Source: Paraspadella gotoi (Eukaryota; Chaetognatha). From it: DNA of 64,000 nucleotides. Both the position numbers and the translations under genes were made by a program. Below are positions 60,796 through 64,000 of this stretch, in pieces (the first letter of the stretch is position 1; every line of letters starts with the position of its first letter). Below the pieces are notes generated by a model, which saw nothing but the letters and a program-made list of their open reading frames with translations, was not told the origin of the DNA and searched no databases. The stretch spans positions 9,673,530 to 9,737,529 of the forward strand of contig CM119270.1 of assembly GCA_051294375.1 (NCBI GenBank), given 5' to 3'.

Positions 60796-63130
60796 ACAAA
60801 AAAAAATTATTCACTTTGTTTTACCACGTTTTTTGAAAAATTTATTATTTCTTTCCTTATAAAAACTTATTATCGCCATTATATCCGCGCTTCTTTCTCA
60901 ATACAAAATCCCAAATTTACATCTGAGATTTTCGTGGATTTTTTGGAGAAAATGTGAAGAAAACTTACTTGACCTGGTATCGTGGCCGTTGCGGGGCAAC
61001 GAGTAAACAATGTCGAGGAACATGACCTAATAACGCGTTTTGATGGCAACGGAAACGTTACGTGTATAAAAAAAAATCAACTTGACCGAGATCACGGCCG
61101 ATATAAACAAGAGTGACCATTAATACAGTATCGTGGCGGGAAAACTTTCTCTCTCGTCTCTCTCTCTCTCCTCGTCCTCAGTCTCTCGTCTCCTCCTTCT
61201 CTTTTTTTTTTTTTTTAACAAAAAAAAAAAGAATTTATTCACTTGTAAACGAGTAAACGAGTTCCGCTCTCTCTCTCTCTCTCTCTCGTCTCTCTCTCAC
61301 TTCTCTCTATCTGTCTCTCTCTCTCTTTCTCTCTTTCTATCCTCTTTTTTTGTACAAAAATAATTTTTAGTCACCTCTTTTTTCACATCCGTCACTTATA
61401 ACGAGTTCCGGCTCTCTCTATCTCCTCTCTCTCTCTCTTTTTTTTTTTTTATACAAAAAAAAAATTTTTTTAGTCACGTTTTTTTTTTCACCAGGGCGAC
61501 GAGTATACGACGTAAACGAGTTCCGGCTCTGTTCAAGTCATTTCTTCTCTCTCCTCTCTCGCTCTATCTCCGTCTCTCATCTCTCTCTCTCTCATTCTCT
61601 CCTCGTCTCTCGTCTCTCTCTCTCTCTCTCTCTTGTCTCTCTCTCAATGTACGATCGTTGTCGTTTTTTGATCTATTTATTTTCTTCCTTCTAAAAACTT
61701 TATATCGCCATTTATTTTTTTTCTCTATACAAAATACCAAATTACATCCGAGATTTTCATGGATTCATTTAGAAAAAAATGCAGCAATATGGTCCACAAT
61801 GTACATCGCAGCTTTGCTCGCGTAACATTATGCTCTATATGTCCGGCAATTGCGCGGATTAATTTAATTGCATAATAACTTTTAAAAATTTTTGCGTTAT
61901 TACGTAACTTTGGACTCGGTCGGCCACTATTTGGCAAATATATATCTAAAATAGGAGTTGAGAAGAGAGATATTGTCAAATTAAACATTACTGTTTTTTG
62001 TATTCTAAACAATTTTTAAAATTTTAAAAATTGTAAATTTTTTTTAGTGTATATATTTAATCATTTTTATTCTTTTTAAAATAAAATTATATTGAGTGGG
62101 ATAAATATTTTATAAATTAGTTAAAATATGCAATATATGAAATTTGACCTCGTCTGGTTCTTCTTAAAAAAAAAGAACATGCTAAAATTCATTCAAGATT
62201 AAAACTTTTTTAAGATGAGGACATAAAATTTTTTTTTGATAAGTAAAAAAATATAGAAAGGAAAAGAGTCGTCCCTACTGCATACAGATACGTCGAAAAA
62301 CGAGTTCAGCTCTGTCAGGGCGGTCCAGCTTCTTCTCTATCTATCTTCCTCTCTCGCGTTCTCTCTCTCCTTCCTCTCTCTCTCTCTCCTCTCTCTCTCC
62401 TCTCTTCTCTCTCTCTCTTTTTTCTGTCTATTTATTCCGCCATTTTTATCCGCGCTTTTTCTCCAATACAAAAAACCCAAATTTACATCCGAATGATTTT
62501 TCTAAAAAATTTTGATTATTCTTTATATAAACGAGAGAGCGAAAAACGTGACCAGCCCCTCTCTCACCTCTTCCTCTCTCTCCTCTCATCCTCTCTCTCT
62601 TCTCTCTCTCTCTCTTTCATCATACACAGCATTTGTTTGTTTTATTACGATGAATGAACTCATCGCGTCAATGAATGACTACATCGCATCAATAATGATA
62701 TTATCATCAATCAATGAATGATTATCATCAACATCAATGAATGACTATCATCGCATAATCATTTGATTATCATCACATCAGTTATTTTATTATCATCGCA
62801 TCAATTATTGGTTATCATCCGAATCAATATTTAGGTATCATCGCATTAAATTATTGTTGTTACCATCGAAACTGGCGATCCCTATTGCTTTTAAAGAATT
62901 TTTCCCTAAAAATTCTGATTGCGTTTCGTTGGCGGGAAAAACTGTCCAGCCTCTCTTCTCTCCTTCTCTCGTCTCTCTCCTCTCTCTTCTCTTCTCTTTC
63001 TCAAAACATGGAAGATGATCATGAACAGCGCACTTTGTTTGTTTTATATATTACGATTGAAAATGATGACTCAAATCGAAATCGCATCAATGAATGACTA
63101 TCATCATGGCTTGTTCCTTATGCTTTTAAG
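59883..63130 (-). mobile_element. Hairpin-ended repeat family 2 (HINE-like), copy 2, possibly nested
   Basis: The 3' hairpin at 59,883-59,920 has the same inner stem ACCGGC-GAA-GCCGGT but an outer stem ATCAAGC/GCTTGAT instead of ATCGAGC/GCTCGAT. The (GTC)n run follows at 59,950-59,975. The body repeats the family modules with many small indels. Two 5'-end-like sequences occur: GGCGATCCCTATTGCTTTTA at about 62,874 and GGCTTGTTCCTTATGCTTTT at about 63,104. The second shares the GGCTTG variant of this copy's hairpin, so one element may be inserted within another. Minisatellite units lie at 62,650-62,870. Confidence 0.6.
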
Positions 63131-63696
63131 ATTTTTTTTTCTTATTTTTGAATTGTTGTTTTTTTTTCCCTTGATTTTATTTTCCTTTTTCTCTTTTTTA
63201 CTTTCAATTTTTCTCTTTTCTCTTTTCACTTTTATTTATCCTATTTTCTAACTTTAGAAACTGCCTTGCTCAGTTGACTAAAATGAGCCTTTTGACTCTT
63301 ACAATGTGTGCTAATGAGAGTCAGACATTTTAAATGTCAAACACGTGATATATTTTACGAAATTCAAAAAATTGCCTGACAGGTTTGTCTCTCATTAAAA
63401 TTTGTTTCTATATAAAAATTTGTGTATAATGAATATTGGTAGTATTAGTCAGTAGCCACCGAAAAGCTTTGTTCTGTTATAAATGATTCGACAAGAACTG
63501 CTGTTCAGTAAATATAGTAAAGTTGGTAATATCTCACATTGAAATGAAATAATTCGTTTTCGTTAACAAAGTCATTTCATTCCGTTTATGGCGCTCTTAT
63601 GCGATTTTCTATATTCTCCTCATACCACGTTTGTTCCCTCGGGCTCTGACCAATCGAATTTCTTTTGCTCACCTAGCCCACACTCCAGATATTCGA

Positions 63697-63700
<4 letters not shown>
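63131..63700. other. No gene recognised
   Basis: T-rich then mixed noncoding sequence. Confidence 0.5.

Positions 63701-63740
<40 letters not shown>
63701..63740 (+). repeat. (CT)n microsatellite
   Basis: CT repeat of about 40 bases. Confidence 0.95.
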
Positions 63741-63741
<1 letters not shown>

Positions 63742-64000
63742 GAGAAGCGTTTTACCTTGAATCTTCGTCTGTCTTATCTGATTTTCCGCCCACTTGTAAT
63801 AACTAATAAGATTCTATTATTTTCACGGTGAATAGTTTCATATCTTTTTTTCTATTATATTTTTTATGAATTCAACTTAAATATTGATAATTTTCGTTAA
63901 TTGTCGTTAAATGTATTATATATTCTTTGAAATATGCAATGTTTGGTCATTCCTAATTTTTTAATTTGTCATTTTTTTAATTTTGATTAATTTATTATGC
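63741..64000. other. AT-rich window end, nothing recognised
   Basis: Noncoding, AT-rich. Confidence 0.5.

Overview
The window looks like nuclear DNA from an intron-rich, AT-rich invertebrate, most likely an arthropod. The signs are split coding exons with GT..AG borders, very dense (GA)n/(CT)n microsatellites, a Ty3/Gypsy retroelement, short inverted-repeat transposons and hairpin-ended repeats. A crustacean would fit, but that is a guess from texture. Three N gaps (100, 496 and 10 bases) and indel-rich repeat copies show a draft assembly.

The main gene is the internal part of an inner-arm axonemal dynein heavy chain (DNAH3/DNAH7/DNAH12 group) on the minus strand. Eleven exons lie between 45,774 and 11,445. 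Together they encode the AAA4 module, both arms of the stalk and the microtubule-binding tip, about 515 residues spread over 34 kb. The N-terminal exons and the C-terminal AAA5-AAA6 exons are not visible. Reading frames and splice phases join cleanly from exon to exon. Two exons, 23,014-23,162 and 20,888-21,021, encode two versions of the same segment between AAA4 and the stalk, with identical phases (0 in, 2 out). Including both, or neither, leads to a stop codon. They look like a mutually exclusive exon pair, and this is the most interesting signal in the window.

Layout. 1-11,005: broken Gypsy copies on the minus strand, in repeated ~3.7 kb units joined through large imperfect palindromes. 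11,445-28,854: ten dynein exons separated by introns rich in microsatellites, minisatellites and small transposons. 28,855-45,581: one 16.7 kb dynein intron packed with repeats, containing an intronless 12-finger C2H2 zinc-finger gene (41,294-42,490, same strand). 45,775-56,200: mostly noncoding, with traces of an unidentified plus-strand gene starting at 50,132. 56,270-63,130: clustered copies of a second hairpin-ended repeat family.

Two unrelated-looking repeat families share one architecture: a short inverted motif near both ends, a 3' hairpin built from that motif, a microsatellite beside the hairpin, and a ~20 bp minisatellite near the 5' end. That is the layout of Helentron-associated (HINE/DINE-1-like) elements.
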